Shown here in pieces: positions 27,340 to 35,888 of a stretch of DNA of 64,000 nt (positions are counted from its first letter, which is position 1; every line of letters starts with the position of its first letter). The DNA is from Verrucomicrobiota bacterium. GTDB taxonomy: Bacteria; Verrucomicrobiota; Verrucomicrobiia; JADLBR01. The notes below the pieces were generated by a model. That model saw only the letters and a program-made list of their open reading frames with translations, was not told the origin of the DNA and searched no databases. The stretch spans positions 1-64,000 of the forward strand of contig JAKQKQ010000049.1 of NCBI GenBank assembly GCA_029560585.1, given 5' to 3'. The position numbers were made by a program, and so were the translations under genes.

Positions 27340-28335
27340 CTATGGCCGGGCGCGCGTCGGGGGCGCGTCGTCGCACTCGAGATCGCCCAGTGCGTACTGG
27401 ATGCCATCGAGGTAGAAGCGAAGCATCGCCTTGCTCTGGTAGCTTTCGGGGAAGTGCCCCGGCGAGACGAAGAACACGCGGCCCTTGCCGAACTTCTTGA
27501 TCCACGAAACGTAGAGGAGGTCATCGACGGGCTTGCCCTCGCGTTTTCCCTGTACGTCGGCCGACTTGATCATCAGCAACGGGCGAAAATCCTTCTTCGC
27601 ATACGCATTGTTGAACATGTACGGCTCATCGGTATGGGTGAAGGTGTCGCCCGCGAACGCCTTCAGCAGCGGATGACCCGGATCCACCGGATATAGCGTG
27701 AACTCCTGCGCCTTGGGGTGATAGTCGAAGCTGCCGCCCAGCATATCGCCAAAGCGGGCCGAATTGTTCTGCATGACGATGCCCCCGTGCACCGCGACCA
27801 GCCCCGCTCCCCCCTCGATGTGATCGATAAGGCCCCTCTCCAGCGCCGCCGCCCTCGCCTTGCGCTCATCGTCGCCGAGCCCCTTGTACCTGTCCCCGAG
27901 ATGGGCGTTCGTCGGGTCCTTGATGTTGCCACTGAGCACGTCGAGGAAAATGTTGCGGCCGGGCCCGACGCTGCAGCAGTTATTCAAGATCACCGCGTCG
28001 AATCGCCTGATGTTCTCTGGCTGGAACACCTCAATATCGGTGCTTGCCGTCACGCCAAATGCGCCAGATTTCGCCGCGATGGCCTTCACCGCCTCGTTGG
28101 CGTGGGGGATCACCTTGTGATCGAAGCCGGTGAACAGATAGAAGAGCAGGACCTCCCGCTTGCGCTTCGGCGCCACGGTCGGCGCCGCCGGCGCGAGTTC
28201 CCTGACCTTCGCAATCCATTCCTCGGAGGGAGGAACGATCGCCTTGCCGGGTTTCGGACTAACCTCGGAATGACCGACATCGAGGAAGAGGGTCCAGGCA
28301 CAAAGGAAAGCCGCCAACAGCGTGATCCGCCACAT
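27340..28335 (-). CDS. Exported ThuA-domain protein
   Basis: A 331-residue protein with a signal peptide at 1-23 (ITLLAAFLCAWTLFLDVGHS). Residues about 60-320 are a ThuA (trehalose utilisation) domain with a class I glutamine-amidotransferase-like fold: REVLLFYLFTGFDHKVIPHA, FDAVILNNCCSVG, AGLVAVHGGIVMQNN, LGGSFDYHPKAQEFTLYPVD, FTHTDEPYMF and GRVFFVSPGHFPESYQS. ThuA proteins are widespread in sugar-catabolic clusters of PVC bacteria, and their exact reaction is not settled; the fold lacks the usual Cys-His-Glu triad in many members. It lies between the GHL6-like gene and the M14 peptidase gene, both in the same direction, but with gaps of 273 and 421 bases, so it may have its own promoter. 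Confidence 0.92.
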   Translation of the reverse strand: MWRITLLAAFLCAWTLFLDVGHSEVSPKPGKAIVPPSEEWIAKVRELAPAAPTVAPKRKREVLLFYLFTGFDHKVIPHANEAVKAIAAKSGAFGVTASTDIEVFQPENIRRFDAVILNNCCSVGPGRNIFLDVLSGNIKDPTNAHLGDRYKGLGDDERKARAAALERGLIDHIEGGAGLVAVHGGIVMQNNSARFGDMLGGSFDYHPKAQEFTLYPVDPGHPLLKAFAGDTFTHTDEPYMFNNAYAKKDFRPLLMIKSADVQGKREGKPVDDLLYVSWIKKFGKGRVFFVSPGHFPESYQSKAMLRFYLDGIQYALGDLECDDAPPTRARP

Positions 28336-28756
28336 GTGAGAATCCTTTCGTTACGCTCCGCCGATCCTATGGAGGATCCAGGGCCGGGACTCCAGCGGAA
28401 TCGGTTACGAACTGAGACCTTGCCTAGTGCGCTGATGCATTTGGTTCTGACACATTCGCCGGGAGGGCCCGCGGCCTCGCGGGCCGGGTCGGCCTAGCCT
28501 GCATATTTCACGCTTCCGCGTGAAACATGCGGGCTCAAACGAAAACCGCGCATCCAGCGGGACACGGATACCCGCGTCGCCTTTCGGATGGACGAATCTC
28601 TAACTCCGATCCCACACGCCACACACGGGAACCACGGGAAACCAAAATCGCTTCTGCAGGGCGGCTGGCCCGGGCCGCCATCCGCGCCCGCGAGTCCGAT
28701 CTTCCGCGGCGTTTGGGCCTTGGACGCCCGTGCGTTCGGTCGCGGGAGTCGTCAGG
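28336..28756. other. 421-base gap with a palindrome and a short-word repeat
   Basis: No gene is supported. It holds the family-1 palindrome at 28496-28535 and a direct word repeat, CACGGGAACCACGGGAA, at 28622-28643. The gap includes the leader of the ThuA gene and the 3' side of the M14 gene. Nothing else is clear. Confidence 0.5.
28496..28535. repeat. Intergenic palindrome, family 1 (copy B)
   Basis: A 40-base element AGCCTGCAT-ATTTCACGC-TTCC-GCGTGAAAC-ATGCGGGCT: arms pair over 18 bases with three imperfect positions, around a 4-base loop. It is the clearest member of the family seen at 152-193 and 61073-61117. A REP-like role (mRNA end, nucleoid or transposase substrate) is inferred. Confidence 0.65.
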
Positions 28757-29977
28757 CTATCCGCCAAAATACGCGTCGAAGACCCGGGCGAGGGCGGCGC
28801 CAAACTCCTCCCAATCCGCGCCCAGCGGCATCTTCTCCTTCCCTGCGATCCAGTTTGCATTCAGTTCCAAAACGGCAGCCACAATGCCGAAGCGCTCGAA
28901 CCACTGGTCACCGAGAGATCCGGGATTTCGAAATGAACTGCCCGTGCTGCCCTCGGTGAACCACGTGTGCTGGCGAAGCAGTTTTTCGAAGCGCGCCATC
29001 TTCGCGAGATAGCCCTCCAGATCCGGGACGTCGGGTCGGCTGACGTGAAGCTTCCCGAAACCATCGTTGTGCAGTTCGAGCGCCAGATCGGGACGCTGGC
29101 CACGGCCGGTCGCCGCCTCAAGCCATTGCTCCAGGGCGCAGTTCTCCGGCGCGAACTCTTTCGGCGCGGGCTTGTCCCATTCGCGATTCAAGTCCCATCC
29201 CGCGAGGTTGAATCGGGTGCGGCCACGGGCGACGCCATCCTTGTTGGCCATAGGTAATATATATAGACAGTAACGCCCCAGATATTTCTTGGCATCGGCG
29301 TCGCCCTTCAGAAGCCGCCGAATCAGTCCCTGCACGACCCAGTTGCCCCCCGATTCCCACGGATGGGCACGGGCGCGGACGAACACGCGATGCGGCGCCG
29401 CAGCGTCCCCAACGCGGACGATCTCCAATGCCCGGCCCTCCACCGTGCGCCCAATCTCCTCGATATTCACGAGCGGATTCGGGCGGATCTCGGCAAGCAA
29501 GCGATCGAGATCGCTGATCCGGTACGGCTCCAGCCGCGCGACGAACAACCTCGGGCCAGTCATTTCCAGATCAAGCTGGATGCGATTCTCGGGCAGCGAG
29601 CGCGTCGCCAGCGATTGCCACGTGCGCCCATCCGAGGAAATCGCGACCGCCTTGAGCTCTCTTGCCACCGAGCCCGGCCTTCCATTCCAGACGTTATCGA
29701 GGTTGTGGAACTCCAGCGTGAGTTTTGACCCGGGCTTCGCCTGCACCTGAAAATGAATGTGCCCCGCCGCGCGATTCATCGAAGAGCGCTGGTGATCATA
29801 CATGAGGGAAACGTGGATGACCCCATTCGTGCCGACCTCCCAGAACACCGGCGAGGCATTCTCAAAACTCGTGTCAATGAACTCCAGCCCCGTCTCCGGA
29901 GCGGTGGGCTGTTTGCTCTCTGCGCTCGCAGAAATCAATGGCACCATACAGGCGGCCAGGGCAACAAAGGCTTTCAT
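28757..29977 (-). CDS. Exported M14-family zinc carboxypeptidase
   Basis: A 406-residue protein with a signal peptide at 1-20 (FVALAACMVPLISASA). Residues about 30-155 are a beta-sandwich like the N-terminal domain of cytosolic-type carboxypeptidases. The peptidase domain covers about 165-405. Zinc ligands are H205 and E208 in RAHPWESGGNW and H303 in LALELHNDGFG; the catalytic Glu is E371 in AVLELNANW. ANKDGVARGRTRFNLAGWDLNRE is the typical loop before the third ligand. It should remove C-terminal residues from peptides or peptidoglycan stems in the periplasm; the substrate is unknown. The start was set at MKAFVALA so that the signal peptide comes first. The sugar isomerase gene ends 63 bases upstream. 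Confidence 0.9.
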   Translation of the reverse strand: MKAFVALAACMVPLISASAESKQPTAPETGLEFIDTSFENASPVFWEVGTNGVIHVSLMYDHQRSSMNRAAGHIHFQVQAKPGSKLTLEFHNLDNVWNGRPGSVARELKAVAISSDGRTWQSLATRSLPENRIQLDLEMTGPRLFVARLEPYRISDLDRLLAEIRPNPLVNIEEIGRTVEGRALEIVRVGDAAAPHRVFVRARAHPWESGGNWVVQGLIRRLLKGDADAKKYLGRYCLYILPMANKDGVARGRTRFNLAGWDLNREWDKPAPKEFAPENCALEQWLEAATGRGQRPDLALELHNDGFGKLHVSRPDVPDLEGYLAKMARFEKLLRQHTWFTEGSTGSSFRNPGSLGDQWFERFGIVAAVLELNANWIAGKEKMPLGADWEEFGAALARVFDAYFGG

Positions 29978-29991
29978 CTTCGGAGGACTCC

Positions 29992-30012
29992 CATCTGCGC
30001 TCATCTGCGGTT
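29992..30012. repeat. Short-word repeat CATCTGCGCTCATCTGCGG
   Basis: Two copies of CATCTGCG separated by two bases, just upstream of the M14 start. It matches the word seen at 14977-15002. It sits where the ribosome site and promoter of the M14 gene would be expected. Confidence 0.45.
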
Positions 30013-30040
30013 AAGACCCTACTCGGTCGGTCTGCGATCA

Positions 30041-30913
30041 TCAGCGCAGGACGGCATCCATCTGGGCCGAGATGTCCGCGAGCCTCTGCCGATCGCCCCC
30101 CTTGACCTCGGCGGTGGCCCAACTCAGGAACCCGATCTTGTTCAACTCCTCGCGCACCCGCTTCCAATCGATGTCGCCCTGCCCGATCGGGAAGTCGAAA
30201 CCCTTGCCCATGCCCTCCTTCATCGCGGTCTTCAGGCTGTACTCCTTGATGTGGATCTTCTCGATGCGCTTGCCGAGCACCTCGATCCAATGCTGCGGCC
30301 AGCCCCAGCGCATCACGTTCCCCACGTCGAAGTACGACTTGACCCACGGGCTCGCCAATTCGTCGATGTAGCGGGCCATCGTTAGCGGCTCGATGAGGAA
30401 AGTCGCCCAGACGTTCTCGACGAGAATCTTGATCCGCTTCTTCTCGGCGGCGGGGATCGCCGCGCGGATCAGTTCCTGCGTCTTACGGTAATTCTCCATA
30501 TACGGGGCATTGGGGTCGGTGGCCACGACATGCAGCACCGTCGTGGCGCCATAGATCGCAGCGTCTTCAATAGCCGCCTCGAGATCCGGATTGCTCCCGT
30601 TCGAAACCCCGTGGATGGGAACGCCGACCTTCTCGCTCGCCCGCGCCAGATCCCGCGGCTCCACCTCGTCCTTCTTCGACCCGTGCCGGGATATCTCCAC
30701 ACCCTCGAACCCGACGTCCTTGACCAGCCGGAACTTGTCTTCCGGAGAAAGCTTCTCCGTGATCATGCCCCACCCCACCGCCTTCTGGATTCGCCCCCCC
30801 GTATCAGCCGCACGCGCCGCAGGCGCCCGCCCGACCAGAGAAGATGCGACCGCGCCCCCGAGAACCAACCCGCCCGCCTGAAGAAAACCCCGACGATCCA
30901 TCTGCGATTTCAT
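30041..30913 (-). CDS. Tat-exported sugar phosphate isomerase/epimerase-like protein
   Basis: A protein of 290 residues with a Tat signal (MDRRGFLQAGGLVLGGAVAS, followed by a hydrophobic stretch and APAARAAD). The rest is a xylose-isomerase-like TIM barrel: WGMITEKLSPEDKFRLVKDV, GFEGVEISRHG, ILVENVWATFLIEPLTMARY, SYFDVGNVMRWGWPQHWIEV, IEKIHIKEYSLKT and the closing GQGDIDWKRV. The Glu in LVEN, Asp in FDVGN and His in IHIKE are in the places of the metal ligands. Family members act on keto-sugars or inositols; many exported PVC members have no known substrate. The start was put at MKSQMDRRG; MDRRG four codons later is also possible. It is probably co-transcribed with the M14 gene (gap 63). Confidence 0.9.
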   Translation of the reverse strand: MKSQMDRRGFLQAGGLVLGGAVASSLVGRAPAARAADTGGRIQKAVGWGMITEKLSPEDKFRLVKDVGFEGVEISRHGSKKDEVEPRDLARASEKVGVPIHGVSNGSNPDLEAAIEDAAIYGATTVLHVVATDPNAPYMENYRKTQELIRAAIPAAEKKRIKILVENVWATFLIEPLTMARYIDELASPWVKSYFDVGNVMRWGWPQHWIEVLGKRIEKIHIKEYSLKTAMKEGMGKGFDFPIGQGDIDWKRVREELNKIGFLSWATAEVKGGDRQRLADISAQMDAVLR

Positions 30914-31097
30914 GCAAAGGTGTTTACAACTTTCCCCGCCCCAACACGACATTTTTCGCCGCCGCCCTATTGCCGACGATCCGACGGTCCCCCGGCTCCG
31001 AACAGCCCCCCGCCACTGAACCCGGTGTGTCAGGCCAGTCTGGCGGACGCCCTCCATCTTGGCGCGTGCTCGCAGCCACCCCCTTTGGGCGGCGCTT

Positions 31098-33692
31098 TCA
31101 CGGCAGAACGGCCCGGTAGAATCGGCGGGGGAAAAGCGGCTCCTCGGGATCGATCAGTTCGACCCTGCCGTCAGTTGCCATGACCGTTCTCCATGGCGAC
31201 CAGTCCAGGAGGTTCGTGGACGCCTCGATGCCATAGCGATAACCGGGAACGCCGCACAGGTGGAGTGCCAGTCCACCGGGGCCTGAGGCCACCGCGGCGA
31301 GTTCCACACCCGCGAGGGGCACGTCGGTCTGCATCGCATCTTCGCCGATGGCGCCCCGCTTGTACATGGAGATACCCTGGGGATATGGGATGGCGTTGGT
31401 GGGCTGGCCCACGATCGTTTCGAGGAGCGTCGAACTCGGGGCGTTGGTGCCCTCGTCCGCCTGCACGAGCAGGTTCGCGAGGAGGATGCCGTCGCTATTG
31501 CCCATGATCTCGAACCGGCCCTCGCCTTGTGGGATCATCTCGCGCATGGCCCCGGCGCTGTAGAGCGCGAAGTTCTGGCTGTTACTCAATTGCAACATCG
31601 AGCAGTTGCCCTCGCGCTTCCAGCCGAGCCAGCGGATGTTGGCGGCGCTGACGATTTCGGCGTCATATCGGCGCAGGTCGTGTTTGCCACCTTCGAGATT
31701 GAAACCGTAGAGCCAGAGCGGCTGAGTGGTGCCGGTGATGCGAAGCGAGCGATAGAGGTCGCCGTTGTTCGACGGATACGGTCCCGCAGAATTCCCGACC
31801 TTGTCCAGCTCCGCCTCGGGGAAGAAGAAATGCCGGCCTCCGGCATTCCCGCTGAAGCGCACGCCGGTGTAGTGATTGGGGTTAGCCGGCGGTCGATACT
31901 CGTAAACCGTCTCGAGACGAAGGTCGAACGTCTCCGAGGAGGGGCCAGCCCTCCAGTGATAGAAAGTGAACGGGTTTCGATACAGGCTGACATCGGTGGA
32001 CAGCGCAAGGTTGCCGAGGTAGGTCGTGGCATCGGCGCTGTCCTCGGTCCGCACGATATCGGTCGCTGTGGTGGGACGCCAAGAGGGATGGGTGCACAGC
32101 TCGCTCACGTAGCCCTTGGCCGCGCCGAAGAGGATGGTGTTATGCCGCAGAGTGAGGGTGTTCGTTAGGAGAAACGCACCCGAGAACATGCCTCCCGTGT
32201 TGAACTTGGGAATGAAGACTCGCCCGTGGCCGGCCGCGCTCGCGTCATCGATCGCCTGCTGGATGGCCGCGGTATCGTCGCTCGTGTCTCCGGGGATGGC
32301 GTTATAGGGCGGATCGGTGACCACGACGGTCGGCGGGCTGCCGGCGCCTTCGTAGGCCGGCATCCCGTGCCATGGCAGGTGGCGCGCGAGCAGTCCGTGG
32401 GGCGGCGGCCCGCTATTTGGGGTTACCAGCTTGACGCGTTCGGCGTCCCGGTTAGTGACACCGTTGATCATGCTCCACGTTGCGAGGGTGCTGCTCGGTC
32501 CCCCGGTCGTGGTCCGCTGGTCGGTATGGGAATACTCGTCGATGCGGCTCCAGGAGCCAGCGCCGGTGGCGGCGACCAGCGTCGCGCTCTTGACCAGACT
32601 CGTCGCGCCGCCCACGTACACGTTGCGCAAGTAGAGGTTCTTGCCGCCGACATTGGCGATCGCGGTGTTCGTACTAAGGCCGCCTGTGATCTCGATGCTG
32701 CCGTCCAGGAGGGACATGGTGTTCCAAGAGGTGAGGGTGGAATAATAGGCGCTTGTCTTCACGGCGAACGCCGGCGCGGCCGCCTTCACGATCCTGAAGC
32801 CCGCCATGACCAGCGGCACAAAATCCTCATGCTCGATCGCCGCGACCGTCTGGTTCACCAAACGCGCACCAAAGATGGACGAACCGGCGCAAGTGCTGCC
32901 GGCGGGCCCGCCGGTCCGGATGCCGTAGCGTCCACCATCGACTTCAACATTCACCGCCCCCCAATTTCGGCCGGGGAGGCCGTAGAACCCGGCGAACGCG
33001 TTGGTCGCGTTCACCCGGACGTTGGCGATCATCGATCCCTGCGCCCCAGGAAAGACAACGCCCACCGCACCCGCGTGGCCGTTGCAGTCAAGATCCATGT
33101 TGCGGAGTTCCCAGTCGAAAAGATAAGACGAGTCCACCTCGTATCCGACGGGAGCACCAAGTGGATTTGTGCCCGGAGGATCGACCTGCGGCGAGTTCGG
33201 GTAATTCGTTGACTCGTAAAGCCGATACATCAGCAGCGGGCGCACGCTGTTGGTGTTGTCGAAATCACTCGCCGGCGCGTCGGCCAGCTTGATGACGGGG
33301 CGCGGTCCGAGGCTGGATCCTTGGAGGATGTAGGCTTTCGTCTGACAGGGATTCGCGCCGAGGACGATGCCGCCGGAGGCGTTCGTCCCGCTGGCGAGAT
33401 GAAAATCCCTGCAGCGCAGCGTGTCCGAGATAACGTAGGTACCCGAGGGGAACAGGGCCACGAGGTTGTTGGTGTAGGCGTCGCTCACGGCGGCCTGTAG
33501 ACCGGCCAGCGAATCGCCGGTGCCGTTCGTAGCCACCCCCGGATAATGGGTGACCACCAGATATCCGAGCTTGTACCGGGGATCGTCCTTGGCGGCCTGC
33601 GGGATCGCCGCCACCCCCGACACGGCCAGGACCGCCAGCGCGATCTGGAGGCCAAGCCACAAACGGGACGGAATGGACGATTGTCTTCTCAT
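31098..33692 (-). CDS. Secreted double beta-helix GH55/pectate-lyase-like protein
   Basis: An 864-residue exported protein with a signal peptide at 1-29 (LQIALAVLAVSGVAA). Residues about 40-415 and about 465-760 each look like a right-handed beta-helix of the Pectate_lyase_3 superfamily; each begins with a segment like GTGDSLAGLQAAVSDAYTNN or DTSDDTAAIQQAIDDASAAG plus VALFPSGTYVISDTL or GRVFIPKF. Two helices in one chain is the layout of GH55 beta-1,3-glucanases. Residues about 815-864 (YGIEASTNLLDWSPWRTVM ... FPRRFYRAVLP) are a C-terminal module common in verrucomicrobial secreted proteins, possibly a sorting or anchoring signal. No catalytic Glu could be fixed by eye, so hydrolase and lyase remain open. 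Confidence 0.75.
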   Translation of the reverse strand: MRRQSSIPSRLWLGLQIALAVLAVSGVAAIPQAAKDDPRYKLGYLVVTHYPGVATNGTGDSLAGLQAAVSDAYTNNLVALFPSGTYVISDTLRCRDFHLASGTNASGGIVLGANPCQTKAYILQGSSLGPRPVIKLADAPASDFDNTNSVRPLLMYRLYESTNYPNSPQVDPPGTNPLGAPVGYEVDSSYLFDWELRNMDLDCNGHAGAVGVVFPGAQGSMIANVRVNATNAFAGFYGLPGRNWGAVNVEVDGGRYGIRTGGPAGSTCAGSSIFGARLVNQTVAAIEHEDFVPLVMAGFRIVKAAAPAFAVKTSAYYSTLTSWNTMSLLDGSIEITGGLSTNTAIANVGGKNLYLRNVYVGGATSLVKSATLVAATGAGSWSRIDEYSHTDQRTTTGGPSSTLATWSMINGVTNRDAERVKLVTPNSGPPPHGLLARHLPWHGMPAYEGAGSPPTVVVTDPPYNAIPGDTSDDTAAIQQAIDDASAAGHGRVFIPKFNTGGMFSGAFLLTNTLTLRHNTILFGAAKGYVSELCTHPSWRPTTATDIVRTEDSADATTYLGNLALSTDVSLYRNPFTFYHWRAGPSSETFDLRLETVYEYRPPANPNHYTGVRFSGNAGGRHFFFPEAELDKVGNSAGPYPSNNGDLYRSLRITGTTQPLWLYGFNLEGGKHDLRRYDAEIVSAANIRWLGWKREGNCSMLQLSNSQNFALYSAGAMREMIPQGEGRFEIMGNSDGILLANLLVQADEGTNAPSSTLLETIVGQPTNAIPYPQGISMYKRGAIGEDAMQTDVPLAGVELAAVASGPGGLALHLCGVPGYRYGIEASTNLLDWSPWRTVMATDGRVELIDPEEPLFPRRFYRAVLP

Positions 33693-34019
33693 CGGCGGGA
33701 CCGCTTCCCGGCGCGAATCCTCGACAGCTGCACCGGATTACGCCATGAGGATTTGCGCCTTTCACTTGAGCATTTTCACGGCGGGACGACCGGCCGGCCG
33801 AGTGAGACGCGCTGGCGCGCTCTCTTGTCGCCAAACGGATCCTTGCCGATGTCCCCCCAGCCTCCGCGGCAGGTTTCGAGCGCGGATTGCTGTCGTCATC
33901 GCCATCTCGTGGGCAGGGCCGTCCTCATAGCGCGGATAATCGCCCCGGCTGTCACCACGAAGCTCGTCCGTCGGACGGCCCGCACGCACCACGCGCAGCC
34001 CCGATTTCCAATCGAAACA
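33693..34019. other. Gap between the beta-helix and amylase genes
   Basis: No gene supported. One inverted repeat is visible at 33804-33824 (GAGACGCGC-TG-GCGCGCTCTC), probably past the end of the amylase message. The remainder is GC-rich without recognisable signals. Confidence 0.4.
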
Positions 34020-35453
34020 CTATTGCGGACCCGCGGAGGCCTTGCCCACGAAGTACCCGAATGCCCCAAATTCAACGGCGAACTTCCCCCCGGCCAGGTT
34101 CACCTTGGCCCCATTGGACAGCAGCGGCCCGTATGGGGTCGCGCCTCCTCCGGGCAGGTCCACCCGCGCCACCATCTTGCGATTGGAGAGACTGGCGACG
34201 GTCAGGATTTCCGCATCGCCGGAACGCCTCATGAACGAGACGACCGCCTCGGGCCGATCGTTATCCAGCCACACCACGTCGCCGCCGCCCAGCGCGGGCT
34301 CCCCGCGGCGGATCCGACAGAGCTTCTGATAGAAAGCGAACTTCTCCGAGGGCTTCGGCAAACAGGCCGCCGCCCAACCGACCGGCCATCTCGCGTAGAT
34401 GCTCTGCGGCGAGGTGTCGCCGATCTCCTGGCCATTGTACAGCATCGGCACGCCATCGAGCGTGAAATTGATGACGGACATGGCCGCGGCCCCGCGCTCG
34501 CCGCACACCACCTCGGCCCGCAGCATATCGTTGACGATGTCGTGGTTCTCCGTGTAGCGGATGAACCGCGCGCCGCGCGGCCGCTCGGCGCACATCTTCT
34601 CCCATAGCCCCCGCAATGACGAGGCGGGCTCGCCCTTCGCGAATACCGCTTGCACGGCATGGAGCCACGAGAAACTGTAATTGATATCGAACGCCCTGAG
34701 CTGGTCATCCTTCCGCTGCCCCTCCGCCAGGATGACGAGATCCGGCCGGAGCGGCTCAAGGCGGGAACGCGCCTCCTCCCAGAAATCCAGCGGCACGGCG
34801 TCGGACACATCACACCGGAAACCATCCGCGCCGAAGTCCTTCACCCAGTGCGCCATGTTCGCCCAAAGGTACTCTCGCAGTTCCCGGCACTCGAAGTTCA
34901 GCCGCGGAAAGTTCCACGAGCCGGTCGCGGCCTTTCCCGACGCATCGCGCTGGATGAAATCACGTTTCTCCATCAGGGCCGAAGTCGGCCCACAGTGGAA
35001 ATAGACGAGGTCCATCAGCACGCGCATGCCGAGCTTGTGCGCGGCATCGATAAAGGCGCGCAGGTCCTCTTCCGTGCCATATTCCGGATCGATGCGATTG
35101 TAGTCGGAGATCCGGTACGGGTTCCTCGGGTTGTTGGTGCCGGACGCCTTCTGCCGCTTGCTCCAGAACTCCTGACGCATGTCGGGATCCTGGAGATATA
35201 CGGGACACAGATAGATGACCGTCGCGCCAAGATCGGCCACCTGCGGGAGGCGCCCGGTGGCCGCGCGCAGCGTCCCCTCCGGCGTGAAGCCGCGCAGCCA
35301 CACCTGGTACATGACGCCGCGGGACAACCACGCCGGTGCCGAACGCGCCTCACGCGAGGCGAGATCCAGCGGCGCGTCCGCCCCCCTGCCCGCCATGCAG
35401 CCCAGCCCCGCCACCCAAAGAGCGCCAACCCATCTCAATCCATTCGCTCTCAT
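34020..35453 (-). CDS. Exported GH13 alpha-amylase-family protein
   Basis: A 477-residue protein with a signal peptide at 1-24 (WVGALWVAGLGCMAGRGADA). The GH13 barrel shows region I in VLMDLVYFHCGPTS, the nucleophile D215 in FGADGFRCDVSDA, the acid/base E244 in VILAEGQ and the transition-state Asp D305 in YTENHDIVND. The N-terminal start PAWLSRGVMYQVWLRGFTPEG and LGATVIYLCPVY fit GH13. Region III carries AEG in place of the common GE motif. The C-terminal beta domain is short. It should act on alpha-glucans in the periplasm; sub-specificity is unknown. The frame can also start at a GTG two codons upstream (35459); the ATG at 35453 is preferred. It stands alone, with gaps of over 300 bases on both sides. 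Confidence 0.9.
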   Translation of the reverse strand: MRANGLRWVGALWVAGLGCMAGRGADAPLDLASREARSAPAWLSRGVMYQVWLRGFTPEGTLRAATGRLPQVADLGATVIYLCPVYLQDPDMRQEFWSKRQKASGTNNPRNPYRISDYNRIDPEYGTEEDLRAFIDAAHKLGMRVLMDLVYFHCGPTSALMEKRDFIQRDASGKAATGSWNFPRLNFECRELREYLWANMAHWVKDFGADGFRCDVSDAVPLDFWEEARSRLEPLRPDLVILAEGQRKDDQLRAFDINYSFSWLHAVQAVFAKGEPASSLRGLWEKMCAERPRGARFIRYTENHDIVNDMLRAEVVCGERGAAAMSVINFTLDGVPMLYNGQEIGDTSPQSIYARWPVGWAAACLPKPSEKFAFYQKLCRIRRGEPALGGGDVVWLDNDRPEAVVSFMRRSGDAEILTVASLSNRKMVARVDLPGGGATPYGPLLSNGAKVNLAGGKFAVEFGAFGYFVGKASAGPQ

Positions 35454-35888
35454 ATGCACGGGCCCATCATAGAAGCCACACCCACCAACGCAAATACATA
35501 AGTGAAATGCGCGATTTCACATGTGAACCAGGCAGACCCAGGAAGCAGCCGGGCACCCGGTGCTTGGACGGCGCGGAAAACACCGGCATCTTGAGATCGA
35601 CAGAGCCGGAACCAGTCGCGCTTCTCACTTGTTTTGCACCCCGAATCCGTCCGGGGGAGGTTGGCAAGGACAACACTGGATCTGGGTGGCCCGTGTGCTG
35701 GAGCGTTCGGATGTTAACGGAAAGCCAAGCCCGCGCGTTCGGGATCGTGAGTATCGAGAAGCTGCATCTGGAGCCATTGACGGGAAAGCCGGCATGCCGC
35801 CTGCTTTGGTTGCTATTGACGAGGCCCTCAAATGCTAACCGGTTTGAATAGTAGAATTTTCAGCCTGTCTGCCCCGCTTTCACCGCGG
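35454..35888. other. 435-base gap with a small GTGAAAT hairpin
   Basis: No gene is supported on either strand. A hairpin GTGAAAT-GCGCG-ATTTCAC lies at 35502-35520, upstream of the amylase start; it has the inner arm of the family-1 palindrome but lacks the outer arm, so it may be a degenerate copy or an operator. A plus-strand frame ending near 35838 was judged non-coding. Confidence 0.4.

Noticed and set aside
35560-35838. Plus-strand frame in the gap between amylase and WbsX genes
   Set aside because: No homology-like pattern, no ribosome site, and a composition like random GC-rich sequence.
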